Positions 18,965 to 27,168 of a stretch of DNA of 63,128 bases are shown piece after piece (position 1 is the stretch's first letter; every line of letters starts with the position of its first letter). The notes under the pieces were generated by a model. The model made no database searches. It had not been told where the DNA came from and saw only the letters and a program-made list of their open reading frames with translations. The position numbers and the translations under genes were made by a program. The stretch comes from DATMQA01 sp035566895 (GTDB lineage: Bacteria > Verrucomicrobiota > Verrucomicrobiia > Limisphaerales > UBA8199), in NCBI GenBank assembly GCA_035566895.1, contig DATMQA010000010.1:1-63128 (forward strand). The letters run 5' to 3'.

Positions 18965-19938
18965 TGCCTGCACCCTCCGGGATCAACGAAGCACCAGTGT
19001 CTCATCGAAAGAGGGTCCGGGACAAACTGCTGTTCTTTATTCCGGCGCTCCGGCAGAAACTAATGCCCCGGCGAAACTTGCTGGCCGGCCCTTTTGCCGG
19101 TGAGTTTGGCTGGGAGTTGATGCAGTGGCAGGGCTACGTCCGCGTTCGACACCGAAATTATCAACAGGTCCACGTGCTGACCTATCCGGGAAGGGATTAT
19201 TTGTACGAGGGGTGCCAAGTACATCATCATGACATTCGGTTGGAGCAGGCGGGTTATGATTATGGGTGGCTGGCGCCAGCGGAGGCGCGCCAGATGGCTC
19301 AATCCAAGGCGACGGAGCTGGAGTTGAAGGACTATGATATTTTTGGCCCGTGGCTGATCTGCACGCAATATCACAAGCGCTTGCTTGGCCCGCAGGAGTT
19401 CCGGCTTTTCCAGGAACGTCCGTTAACCGATGCCATACTGGACCTTGCGTTCCATTTCAGGGCTGTGCGGAAGCAGGGGCCGGATCAGGAGAACAAGAAT
19501 TACTCACCCCAGCGGGCGCAACAGCTAGTGGAGCGTTGCCGGGAGAAAGGCCTATCTGTTTGTTGCATCGGACATCCGGATTACGCCTATTGTCCGCCAG
19601 GCTGCACCGATTATCGGAGTGTGGACTTGCGGGGGACTGTGGCCGCGATTTGCTCAGCGCGTTTAGTAGCCGGGGAGAACAGCGGGCCGATGCACCTGGC
19701 GAATTTGTGCGGCAAACCCACCATCGTTTGGGCCCAGGACCAGTGGCGGATCGACTACAGTTTAAGGTGGAATCCGTTCCGCGTCCGCATTTACGTTGCG
19801 GCGAACAATACCAGTCAGCCGGCGCCGGATTTGGTTTCCGAGGCGATCGGCAATGCGCTTCAGGATCTTCGGGTGAAGACGCGGGATTTCACGCAGTCGG
19901 TTTACACTGTGCCGGCGCAGCCGATAGCGTACTACTGA
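18964..19938 (+). CDS. GT-B glycosyltransferase-like protein (GT9-related C-terminus)
   Basis: A longer frame opens at 18934, but ATG 18964 overlaps the upstream stop (TGATG) and is preferred (324 aa). The strongest signal is C-terminal: SARLVAGENSGPMHLANLCGKP (residues about 235-257, shown only to locate it) is the nucleotide-sugar-binding loop of heptosyltransferase-like GT-B enzymes, where a Gly-Pro-H/M-LA element follows an acidic residue. The N-terminus carries FAGEFGWELMQWQGYVR, seen in glycosyltransferase-like proteins of O-antigen clusters. The upstream coupled methyltransferase suggests joint action on one glycan. Donor and acceptor are unknown. Confidence 0.6.
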   Translation: MPAPSGINEAPVSHRKRVRDKLLFFIPALRQKLMPRRNLLAGPFAGEFGWELMQWQGYVRVRHRNYQQVHVLTYPGRDYLYEGCQVHHHDIRLEQAGYDYGWLAPAEARQMAQSKATELELKDYDIFGPWLICTQYHKRLLGPQEFRLFQERPLTDAILDLAFHFRAVRKQGPDQENKNYSPQRAQQLVERCREKGLSVCCIGHPDYAYCPPGCTDYRSVDLRGTVAAICSARLVAGENSGPMHLANLCGKPTIVWAQDQWRIDYSLRWNPFRVRIYVAANNTSQPAPDLVSEAIGNALQDLRVKTRDFTQSVYTVPAQPIAYY

Positions 19939-19941
19939 GCT

Positions 19942-19976
19942 GAAACGCTGAAATGCTGAAATGCTGAGAGCTGAGT
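19942..19976. repeat. GCTGAAAY octamer array
   Basis: Four to five copies of GCTGAAAC/GCTGAAAT/GCTGAGAG begin three nucleotides after the stop of the GT-B-like gene. They fill the gap to the convergent methyltransferase gene at 19985. Confidence 0.8.
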
Positions 19977-19984
19977 GATGACAA

Positions 19985-20791
19985 TCACCGCAATTTGAGC
20001 ACGAGAGCTGAGCCGCTCTTGTCGGGCATGGGGATGGGGATTTCGAGTTTGTCCTGGAAGAATTGTTGAGCGGCTTTGCGGGCGCCGGGCCAGGAATTAA
20101 AATCGTGGATGAGGATGAAGCCGCCCGGAACGACCTTGTCGTAGAAAAAGCTCAGGCCGGCGAGGATGGGCTCGTAGAGATCGGCATCAAGATGGACGAA
20201 AGCGAACTTTTTCTGCGCCAGAAACGGTGGAGCGCTTTCGGGGAAATAGCCAGGAAAGACCTCGACGTTGGAGTTTTGTGGTGCGATGTTGGCCAAGGCT
20301 CGTTCCACACCTGTTTGTGAAAACTCGACGGCTGCGGCTTTGCGGCCGGTCTGCGCCTGCTCGGCTTTAATGTCCCGCTCATCGAAACCACTGAAGGTGT
20401 CAAAGAGGTAGAACTTCCGTTCCGGCAGATAGTGGTGGATTAAGCGGGCGCTGAAACCCCGGTAAACGCCCAACTCAGCCAGGTCCCCCTCCACCTTCCT
20501 GGCGACCAACTCGCGTAACAGGAGGATGATCATGTCGCGGCGTACGGTGTCCCAGGGGTCAAGCGGAAGCACTTTTCTCGAGGCAGGGTCACCCGGCACC
20601 AGGTAACCGCCAGTGAAGGCGACAGACTCGGCGTTGTGCCACCAGGATTTGGGGTCAAGGTCCATTTTGCCCTGGCAGTAGAAACCCGAGTGGGCGTGAA
20701 GCCGGCACCATCGGTCCAGCAGCTTGAGCTTAATAAGACCGCGCAGACCCTTCCGGTCATGGAGCAGCAAAGTAAAGGCTTTCTTGAGCAT
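19985..20791 (-). CDS. TylF/MycF-family methyltransferase
   Basis: 268 aa. The TylF family O-methylates deoxysugars in macrolide glycosylation, and related enzymes occur in polysaccharide loci. Visible features are the SAM motif GDLAELGVYRGFSARL (about 100-118), the acidic strand YLFDTFSGFDERD (about 125-137), and HLDADLYEPILAGLSFFY (about 195-212) with the metal-binding-type Asp residues. PGGFILIHDFN follows at about 218. This is the best substrate clue among the methyltransferases here: a sugar hydroxyl. The gene lies 18 nt downstream of the glycosyltransferase at 20810-21994 on the same strand, so the two are probably co-transcribed. Confidence 0.86.
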   Translation of the reverse strand: MLKKAFTLLLHDRKGLRGLIKLKLLDRWCRLHAHSGFYCQGKMDLDPKSWWHNAESVAFTGGYLVPGDPASRKVLPLDPWDTVRRDMIILLLRELVARKVEGDLAELGVYRGFSARLIHHYLPERKFYLFDTFSGFDERDIKAEQAQTGRKAAAVEFSQTGVERALANIAPQNSNVEVFPGYFPESAPPFLAQKKFAFVHLDADLYEPILAGLSFFYDKVVPGGFILIHDFNSWPGARKAAQQFFQDKLEIPIPMPDKSGSALVLKLR

Positions 20792-20809
20792 CTGGTAAGG
20801 CTATGGTCC

Positions 20810-21994
20810 CTACATTCTATGATGGTGGCGAGGCTTGACTGCAATTGGTTTTGAGTCGCGTAAAATTTCGTGGTATATCTCAATGTGCCGCTGGGCAACG
20901 ACTTTGGGATGGAAGAGCTCGTGGGCGCGCAGTTTAGCGAGTCCCGCCACTTCAGTCATCCGAGGAGGGTTGGCCAGAACCTTTTCGATTCCTGCGCGCA
21001 TGTCAGCGCGGTCGCGCGGATCGCAAAACCAACCGGTTTTATCCTCCTCGATGAGGTCGGGCACACCGCCGACTTTGGCGGCAACCACGGGCACACCTGC
21101 TGCCATGGCCTCCAGGATAACCATCGGGCAGTTCTCCTCGAGGGAAGTCAGCGCCAGGAGAGTAGCCTCACTCAAAGCCGCTTTAAGGTCTTCGCGGTCG
21201 GCAAACCCGGCTCGCCGACACCAGGGACGCGCGTCAACAAGGCGGCTGAATTCCGCGCCGTAAGGCTCGTTCTCATTGACATTTCCGACGAAGACCAGTT
21301 CGAACTTTCGCCGCGTCGCGAGAGGATCGAGCGCCTGGATGAGCGCGTTCTGGTTTTTCAACGGACAGACCCGGCCTACGCACAGAATTCGGGGCAGGGC
21401 GTTGGGAGTGGCGTGCGGCTGGATTTGAAAAAAAGATGGATCGACCGCATTGGGCACTACCCACGTGCGCCTGGCCAGAGCGGTCACGGCAGACTTTGTG
21501 TGATGGGTGATGCACACTATTCCGAGGGAGCGAGGGATGGTAAAACTTTCCAGCCGGGCCGCGAGCCAGTTGTATGACAGCGGGTTCGGCCGCTCCAAGC
21601 GAGCGATGAGCCGCATGTTTCCGTGAATGGTGCAGACATTAGGAAAACCGGAGAAGACCGCGGCAAGAGAATTGTGGCCTTCGGTCCCCTGCCCATGGAC
21701 AAGATCCGGCTGAATTTCCTTGAGTTTCTTCCGGACGGAGAGGATGCAACCCTGAAACAGGGTGCGCATCCAGCCCAGTTTCGGTACTATGAGGCAGTGG
21801 AAGAAGACATTGGGGGCCAGCTTTTCTGGCGATCTCATTTCCGCTCGGGCGCACGCGACGACATGAATTTCCAACTCCGGCAAGAGGGCGAAACCCTGGA
21901 GCAATGCCTCTGGCGCAGGACCAAAGCAGGGAGCGGGTGCGCCGTAATCCTTGAACTGGTCTCGGTTGTCTGTTGTCAGGAAGGCGACTCTCAT
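20810..21994 (-). CDS. Family 4 glycosyltransferase
   Basis: 394 aa, GT-B fold retaining glycosyltransferase. The C-terminal domain shows RILCVGRVCPLKNQNALIQAL (around 200-220, located rather than quoted as a motif), the strand start of GT4. Further on is the EX7E-type motif in ALTSLEENCPMVILEAMAAGVPVV (about 285-310) with the two glutamates expected to bind the nucleotide-sugar. An N-terminal acceptor domain with VHGQGTEGHNS precedes it. It transfers a sugar from a nucleotide donor during surface glycan assembly. The TylF-like methyltransferase follows directly, suggesting that the added sugar is then O-methylated. Confidence 0.9.
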   Translation of the reverse strand: MRVAFLTTDNRDQFKDYGAPAPCFGPAPEALLQGFALLPELEIHVVACARAEMRSPEKLAPNVFFHCLIVPKLGWMRTLFQGCILSVRKKLKEIQPDLVHGQGTEGHNSLAAVFSGFPNVCTIHGNMRLIARLERPNPLSYNWLAARLESFTIPRSLGIVCITHHTKSAVTALARRTWVVPNAVDPSFFQIQPHATPNALPRILCVGRVCPLKNQNALIQALDPLATRRKFELVFVGNVNENEPYGAEFSRLVDARPWCRRAGFADREDLKAALSEATLLALTSLEENCPMVILEAMAAGVPVVAAKVGGVPDLIEEDKTGWFCDPRDRADMRAGIEKVLANPPRMTEVAGLAKLRAHELFHPKVVAQRHIEIYHEILRDSKPIAVKPRHHHRM

Positions 21995-22133
21995 GCCGCC
22001 AGCGCTTCAGTGGTGGCCATTGGGCTCAAAGTACTAATCAGTCGAAAACGAGGCAAGGAAAACCGGCACCCAACCTTTGCCATGGGAATTGACACACTCA
22101 TCGCCGCTCGGGACACTTCATTTCAATAAGCGC

Positions 22134-22904
22134 ATGGACAAACTAGTTGAGACCAGCAAGGAACGCTTTTGGAATCACGAAGCTTGGGTCCGTGATACAT
22201 GGATCCAAGCCGAAGCGGCCAAACTTCCGGCGGGCAGCCGAGTTCTGGATGCAGGCGCCGGGGCCAGCAAGTACCGTCCCTTCTTCGCTCATTGCCGGTA
22301 TGAGACGCAGGATTTCTGCCAGTACCAAGGGAAACTCGTAAAATACCTACAGCCAATCGACTACGTCTGCGATATTACCAGAATCCCCCTACCCGACGGG
22401 AGCCTGGATGCGATTCTTTGCACGGAAGTGCTGGAGCACGTGACGGACCCGATGGCGGTGCTGACTGAGTTCGCGCGTCTTGTTAAGCCGGGAGGGCGGC
22501 TGTTGTTGACCGCGCCACACGGTACGACTTTGCATATGCAGCCCTATCATTTTTACGGCGGGTTTACGCATTACTGGTATCGGCATTGGCTGCCGCGACA
22601 TGGTTTCGTCGTCGATTCAATCCTTCCGCAAGGGGGACCGGGTCGCGCGACGGTTTGCTATCTGCACGCCTTTTACACGAGCTGGCGAGCCCGGGAGCAG
22701 AAGCTAAAGGGCCTGAAGCGCGCGTCATCTCTGGCGGCCAGGATGGCGGTAAAACTTCCCATTCACTACCTGCTTACTTGGATGCTGCCAAAGTTTGACC
22801 CATACCTGGACTCATACCAAATTTGCGTCGGACTGATGGTGGCAGCCACGCGTGTCGAAAGTGTCCCGAGACCGGCTGCTACAGTCCCTGATCCGGCAAG
22901 CTGA
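22134..22904 (+). CDS. Class I SAM-dependent methyltransferase (Methyltransf_11)
   Basis: The frame reaches a TTG at 22077, but ATG 22134 (MDKLVETSKERFW) is the more credible start, giving 256 aa. Motif I is SRVLDAGAGASKYRPFF (about 35-52). The post-I region shows YVCDITRIPLPDGSLDAILCTEVLEHV (about 75-102), typical of Methyltransf_11. Then comes LVKPGGRLLLTAPHG. A Tyr/His-rich stretch (QPYHFYGGFTHYWYRHWL) may form the acceptor pocket. The 3' end overlaps the convergent flippase gene by 26 nt. Its role in polysaccharide tailoring is inferred from location. Confidence 0.8.
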   Translation: MDKLVETSKERFWNHEAWVRDTWIQAEAAKLPAGSRVLDAGAGASKYRPFFAHCRYETQDFCQYQGKLVKYLQPIDYVCDITRIPLPDGSLDAILCTEVLEHVTDPMAVLTEFARLVKPGGRLLLTAPHGTTLHMQPYHFYGGFTHYWYRHWLPRHGFVVDSILPQGGPGRATVCYLHAFYTSWRAREQKLKGLKRASSLAARMAVKLPIHYLLTWMLPKFDPYLDSYQICVGLMVAATRVESVPRPAATVPDPAS

Positions 22905-24516
22905 CAAAAACCCGCCGGAGGAGGGGGTTGAGAAGTTTTGGAGCGCGCTGGAGCAACTCACGCTGGACCCCCAGCGACAAACCATAGTGCAGGAACAGGT
23001 AAAACCCTACTGAACCGGCGAGCAGGCAGTTGAGCACCAGCCGGCTGAGGCTGGCCAATATCTCGGGATGATGCGCCATAAAGCGAGGGGCCAGCCCGGT
23101 TTCGAGGGCCAAGCGGGCGATGGCTTCGGCGACAGGACCGGAGGCCCACCAACCCAGCAAGGCGGCGGGCACGAACAACACCAGGACCCGACCCATCGGG
23201 GCGAGCCAGGCCAGACCCACCTCATAAATCGAGAGGTTGAAATACCGGCTGACACGCCAAACGCCGTAGGCGCCACTGAAGAGCGTGCTGCAGATCACCG
23301 AGCAGGCAATCACGGCCGGCAAGCCGCCGCGCCGGGCGACCAGGAACGCCGCCGTGACGAAGACCAGCCCCTCGACGAAGTAAGCGTAGCGCATGAAGCC
23401 GATCTTCTTGGTCAGCAAGATAAGCCCATTGTGACAGTGGAGGATTGCAAGGATGATCAGCCATAACCCCAGCAACAGATCGTTCAAAGGCATCCAGGCG
23501 AATTCACCATGGGTCCAGACCGCGACAAAGGACGTATTGCACAAAGCGTAACCGACGGCGGCAAAACCGCTCAGCGAACCGGTCAAACTCAGGAGCGCCT
23601 GATAGCGTTCCCGCAACAGAGTGTTTTCTGCCCGGACGACCATCTCGGAAATGGCGGGTCCGGACACGTCGGCAAGGCGGCAGACCATTTGGGTAATCAT
23701 GGCGAAGGCCCGAGTGCCGATGGCCCAGGCAGCGGCTGCCTGGAGACCGAGCATACGAGTGATGATCATGGTTTGGCTAGCCATGATCATCTGGCTGCCG
23801 ACCGCGACCAGGAACAGGTCTTTGCCGAAAGCGAAAATCTCCTTGAAGGCGCCCCAGGAAGCCCGGCCCCAAGTACCGGCCGACGGAAACAACCCCAGCC
23901 GATAGCACACTGCCAGAGAAGCGATAGCTCCCGCGAAGGAACTCAGGAGATTTGCCCAGGCCAGGCTAAAAACGCCCTGGCCGGTGTGGAAGAAAAACCA
24001 GAGGAGGGAGAAATTCGCCGCCAGGGTTCCCATCTGGGTATAATTCATGACATCGAGACGCTGGTGGGCGTAGAGCAGGTGGTTGGAAATCCGCAGAGCC
24101 AGAACCAAAGCCAAAGCAGTGCTTTGCCAGCGCATCAGGCCGATGAATTCCGTTCTTAAATCCGGTTGGATTTTGAGCATCCCGGCCAGGAGCGGGGCCA
24201 GTGCCAGGCCGGCAGCCAGCAGAATGGCACCCTGCACGGCAATAACCAGCCAACCGGTTTTGATGAGGCCGCCATAGGTTCCGCCTGCCCGCTGGTCTTT
24301 GTGGTCGATCAGCAGCCGGGCCACCGAATTGGACATACCCAAGTCGATAAGATTCAAGTAGCCGCCGATGGAACTCATGAGGGCCCAGAGGGCGAAACGC
24401 TCTTTGGAAAGATAATGCAGGGCGAGGGGGATGGAGACCAGGGAAAAGAGGGCGGTGGCGACCAGCACAGCGTAGCTGGAAGCCGCGCCGTGAACAATTC
24501 TGCGAAGGCGGGACAT
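22879..24516 (-). CDS. Wzx-like polysaccharide flippase (MATE/MVF superfamily)
   Basis: 545 aa from ATG 24516 (MSRLRRIVHGAASSYAVL). The open frame extends to 24612, but those 32 extra residues (MQPCNPFNSVDLFNLFNS...) are a translation of the GTTAA and ACGAAATAC word arrays and are excluded. The protein has about twelve to fourteen hydrophobic helices. It carries the flippase-type N-terminus ALFSLVSIPLALHYLSKERFALWAL and the motif IDLGMSNSVARLL, both usual in O-antigen/exopolysaccharide translocases. It would flip lipid-linked repeat units across the inner membrane. The two ligase/polymerase-like genes at 27-30 kb are natural partners. Confidence 0.87.
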   Translation of the reverse strand: MSRLRRIVHGAASSYAVLVATALFSLVSIPLALHYLSKERFALWALMSSIGGYLNLIDLGMSNSVARLLIDHKDQRAGGTYGGLIKTGWLVIAVQGAILLAAGLALAPLLAGMLKIQPDLRTEFIGLMRWQSTALALVLALRISNHLLYAHQRLDVMNYTQMGTLAANFSLLWFFFHTGQGVFSLAWANLLSSFAGAIASLAVCYRLGLFPSAGTWGRASWGAFKEIFAFGKDLFLVAVGSQMIMASQTMIITRMLGLQAAAAWAIGTRAFAMITQMVCRLADVSGPAISEMVVRAENTLLRERYQALLSLTGSLSGFAAVGYALCNTSFVAVWTHGEFAWMPLNDLLLGLWLIILAILHCHNGLILLTKKIGFMRYAYFVEGLVFVTAAFLVARRGGLPAVIACSVICSTLFSGAYGVWRVSRYFNLSIYEVGLAWLAPMGRVLVLFVPAALLGWWASGPVAEAIARLALETGLAPRFMAHHPEILASLSRLVLNCLLAGSVGFYLFLHYGLSLGVQRELLQRAPKLLNPLLRRVFVSLPDQGL

Positions 24517-24527
24517 TTTGTTAAACC

Positions 24528-24645
24528 ACGAAATACACGAAATACACGAAAAAACAAAAGAGTTAAAAAGGTTAAAAAGGTCAACTGAGTTAAATGGGTT
24601 ACATGGTTGCACGGTTACATGGTTGCATGGTTGCAGAAATACCGG
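24528..24645. repeat. ACGAAATAC, GTTAA and GGTTACAT word arrays
   Basis: Three different arrays run together just upstream of the flippase start. They are ACGAAATAC nonamers (24528-24550), GTTAAAAAG-type words (about 24556-24600) and octamers alternating GGTTACAT, GGTTGCAC and GGTTGCAT (24598-24637). They would lie in the 5' untranslated region of the flippase mRNA. Confidence 0.85.
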
Positions 24646-24687
24646 GGACGGCGGGACTGAATGGTGAAACGCTGAAAGGGGACGGGA

Positions 24688-24969
24688 CTAAGGGACTACG
24701 GGACCCGAGCCCGCGTTGGCGAGTTCCTGCAATTTTTTGAGGTCGAGACAAGACCAGCCTCGGAGGCGGAAGTCGGTGATCTGCTGCCGAAGGAGACGGT
24801 AGAGGGCGGGGTCTGTGTGCGCCAACGACAAGGGTGCATCTTTAGATGCAAACTCGACCAAAGCGGCTAATGGTTCCCACTTCCGTTGCTTGAGGTAAAC
24901 GGGAATCTGCTCGGGATGGGCAAGCAGATGACGGGCGGTTAATTCTCGTTGACGAGGCGTTAGAGGCAT
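24688..24969 (-). CDS. 93-aa protein coupled to nucleotidyltransferase, function unknown
   Basis: A small, charged, predicted helical protein (MPLTPRQRELTARHLLAHPEQ...). Its ATG (24967-24969) shares a base with the TAA stop (24969-24971) of the upstream nucleotidyltransferase gene, so translation is coupled. There is no zinc motif, no transmembrane segment and no recognised domain. Two-gene units of a small nucleotidyltransferase with a small helical partner often belong to toxin-antitoxin-type systems (MNT/HEPN, AbiE-like), but the HEPN RxxxxH motif is not present here. That assignment is therefore inference only. Confidence 0.6.
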   Translation of the reverse strand: MPLTPRQRELTARHLLAHPEQIPVYLKQRKWEPLAALVEFASKDAPLSLAHTDPALYRLLRQQITDFRLRGWSCLDLKKLQELANAGSGPVVP

Positions 24970-25532
24970 TAGTGGTCAGGTTGGGCGCCGCCCATCGTGT
25001 CGAGATAAACGAGGTTTTCGGCAGCCTGCTTACGTGGTTTGGGCGGCATGGTTTTTATCGCTCGTTCGATATCTGTCCGGGAAGGCTGAAAAGTCGCAAG
25101 AAGAAAAGCGATGTCCTCAAGGTCTTTGGGTTCGGCACGGACGAGTTTTGCCGCGACCAAGTTGGCGATGGGAGGGCGCTCCAGGCGGAGTGCGTTAAAC
25201 CGTTCAAGGACCTCGGTTTTCCCGAAATTCCCAGTCTGGACCAGGCCAGGCTCCACCAATTGGAGGTAAGGTGTATCCGGCTCAAGGGTGAATTTGGGAT
25301 CGAATAGAAGACCAGCTTCTTCCACGGCTCTTTTCAGCGCTTTAAGTTGGTAATGGGATTTTGGTTTCCAGACGTCGAGGTCGATAGACGTGCGACCGGG
25401 TTGGCCGGCAAGGATGCCGGCAGCGCTGCCGATCAGTGTTAGTCTGGCAGTGCCGCCTTGCCGCTGGAGGTTTTGATCGATCAGTTCCAATTTCTCCAGC
25501 CATTCATCCCTATCCAGGCCCTGTTGTTCCAT
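24969..25532 (-). CDS. Small nucleotidyltransferase (DUF6036/AbiEii-like)
   Basis: 187 aa from ATG 25532 (MEQQGLDRDEWLEKL). The frame extends to 25592 without support. The nucleotidyltransferase core is clear: LIGSAAGIL (GS at 35-36) followed by TSIDLDVW (D51 and D53), with a third acidic strand likely around residues 65-85. Such domains are found in AbiEii toxins, in proteins annotated as DUF6036, and in antitoxin-type AMPylating or nucleotide-adding enzymes. It is coupled to the 93-aa gene downstream and embedded between a flippase and a glycosyltransferase, flanked on both sides by word arrays. A stability or defence module is possible but unproven. Confidence 0.72.
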   Translation of the reverse strand: MEQQGLDRDEWLEKLELIDQNLQRQGGTARLTLIGSAAGILAGQPGRTSIDLDVWKPKSHYQLKALKRAVEEAGLLFDPKFTLEPDTPYLQLVEPGLVQTGNFGKTEVLERFNALRLERPPIANLVAAKLVRAEPKDLEDIAFLLATFQPSRTDIERAIKTMPPKPRKQAAENLVYLDTMGGAQPDH

Positions 25533-25655
25533 GTCTTTAGTCTGGTGCAGTATTATAAGGAACGGGGCGGCATCTAACAACGAAGAAAGCAAGGGACAAA
25601 GGGAAGGCGGGACGATGGGACTGAAAGGTGAAACGCTGAAAGCGGGACGCGGAAA

Positions 25656-25816
25656 GGTTAATTGGGTTAAATCGGTTAATTGAGTTAATTGGGTTGATTG
25701 GGTTAATTAAGTTAAAAAAGGTTACATGGTTGCATGGTTGCATGGTTACAGAAATGCACGGGGAAATGGGTTAAAGGGGTTAATTGGGTTAAAAGAATTA
25801 AAAGGGTTAAATGGGT
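25656..25816. repeat. GTTAA nonamer and GGTTACAT arrays
   Basis: A long degenerate array of GGGTTAATT, GAGTTAATT and GGGTTGATT units (25656-25720), then GGTTACAT/GGTTGCAT octamers (25720-25750), then more GGGTTAAAA units (25765-25816). It ends at the stop codon of the glycosyltransferase gene at 25816. The short GAAACGCTGAAAG word precedes it at about 25628-25645. Confidence 0.88.
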
Positions 25817-26652
25817 CAGCCGGCCGTCACCCGCATGAAAACCGGCTTCTCCACGTAGTGGCGCTTGCGTTGGTCAGGGCTCGCGGGCGTGTAGATGTCG
25901 TAGGCGAACGGGCGCTGAAGGTACATCCCGCCCAACAGCCGCCGGAGCCGGTGGTGCAAGATGAATACCGGCCGGAGCCGTTGCGCCCAGCGCGGGGCGG
26001 TTTGAAGGAGTTCGAGGTTTTCACGCCGGGCGTTCCCGCCGGCGCTCATGTTGGCGCCAGTTTGGGTGAAGGCAGAGGTAAATTGGCCGAGCGCGGCCAT
26101 TTTCACCTTGCGCTGCAACAAGCGCACCATCCATTCGCCGTCCCCGACATCTCTCCATCGGGTATCAAAAAAGCAGGCGTAATCGAAAACCACGCGACGG
26201 CGAAAAAACATGGCGCAGCTAAGCGTGGAGAGGTGGCAAGTCCAGGTGTGATACAGGAGGGGCACTTGCATCTTGCGATGGCTGAGATATTGCCCGGTTT
26301 GGTCCACCATCACGACATCGCCGAACAACACGTCCACTTGAGGATGCTGTTCGAAGAAGGCCTCGACTTGCTTCAAAGCGCCGGGCAAATATTGTTCATC
26401 GCAATTGAGATAGGCCAGGATGTCCCCCGTGGCGCGGCGCAGGCCGCGATTGACAGCATCGTACATCCCGGCGTCCTTTTCGATAAAGGCCTTCACCCGC
26501 GGGTCCCTGGGCAACCAATCGAGCGTGCCGTCGTCCGAGCCGGCATCCTGGACGATGTGATCGAGCACGACTCCCTGGTCGGCGACGGAAGGGAGGCATA
26601 ATTTCAGCCATTTTTCGCTGCGGAAACTGGGGGTGACAATGGAAAAACGCAC
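25816..26652 (-). CDS. Family 2 glycosyltransferase
   Basis: 278 aa, GT-A fold. The N-terminus FSIVTPSFRSEKWLKLCL is the standard GT2 opening. It is followed by HIVQDAGSDDGTLDWL (nucleotide-binding Asp residues about 32-42) and YLNCDEQYLPGAL at about 90-103, where the usual DxD is NCDEQ. GDGEWMVRLLQ (about 175-185) gives the ED-like catalytic base region. This subgroup is annotated in many O-antigen and colanic-acid-like clusters. It adds a sugar to a lipid-linked intermediate at the cytoplasmic face. Donor and acceptor are unknown. Its own upstream region is filled with word arrays. Confidence 0.88.
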   Translation of the reverse strand: MRFSIVTPSFRSEKWLKLCLPSVADQGVVLDHIVQDAGSDDGTLDWLPRDPRVKAFIEKDAGMYDAVNRGLRRATGDILAYLNCDEQYLPGALKQVEAFFEQHPQVDVLFGDVVMVDQTGQYLSHRKMQVPLLYHTWTCHLSTLSCAMFFRRRVVFDYACFFDTRWRDVGDGEWMVRLLQRKVKMAALGQFTSAFTQTGANMSAGGNARRENLELLQTAPRWAQRLRPVFILHHRLRRLLGGMYLQRPFAYDIYTPASPDQRKRHYVEKPVFMRVTAG

Positions 26653-27168
26653 TGGTATTCACTGGCAGAAATTCTTGGAAGCTACAATGCAAAACCACGG
26701 ACTGAGGTTAAATGAGTTAAAAGGGTTAATTGAGTTAATTGAGTTAAATGGGGGACGCGCACCACGAATGGACACGAATGGACACGAATCAAAACTTCGG
26801 CGGGCGGGAATTTGACAACGAAGAAACGAAGGAACAAAGTCGACCACGAATGGCCCGCGGATAACAGATGGGGCACGATGGGAAATTGAAACAGGAGGTA
26901 ACGGAGGGAACACAGAGGAGGAGGAAACGGCGGGACACAGGGCAGAATTCTTAACGAGGCAAGCGCGGACTAAATGATAGACCGACAGAATCATGGCGGG
27001 ACAGAATCATACGGCCCGGAATGGGAGGGGATTTTCACGGGAGGCGACGGCAGAGAACAGAGCAATAGACACAAAGACAAAGAGACGCAAACTTACCCTT
27101 TGTTTCTTGGCCGCTTGGTTGTTGGTTTTCGCGGTTTTGGGTTGCGAGGGGGCGGTTGTTGACGTGTA
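26653..27168. other. Gene-free spacer with several word arrays
   Basis: This 516-nt spacer separates divergent transcription units. It holds GGGTTAATT/GAGTTAATT words (26705-26752), ACACGAATGG decamers (26758-26797), a pair of ACAGAATCAT-containing units (about 26988-27020) and ACAAAGAC-type words (about 27068-27092). No protein-coding frame with a recognisable domain and no RNA gene was found. The promoters of the flanking glycosyltransferase and ligase-like genes should lie here, but I could not pick them out. Confidence 0.7.
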
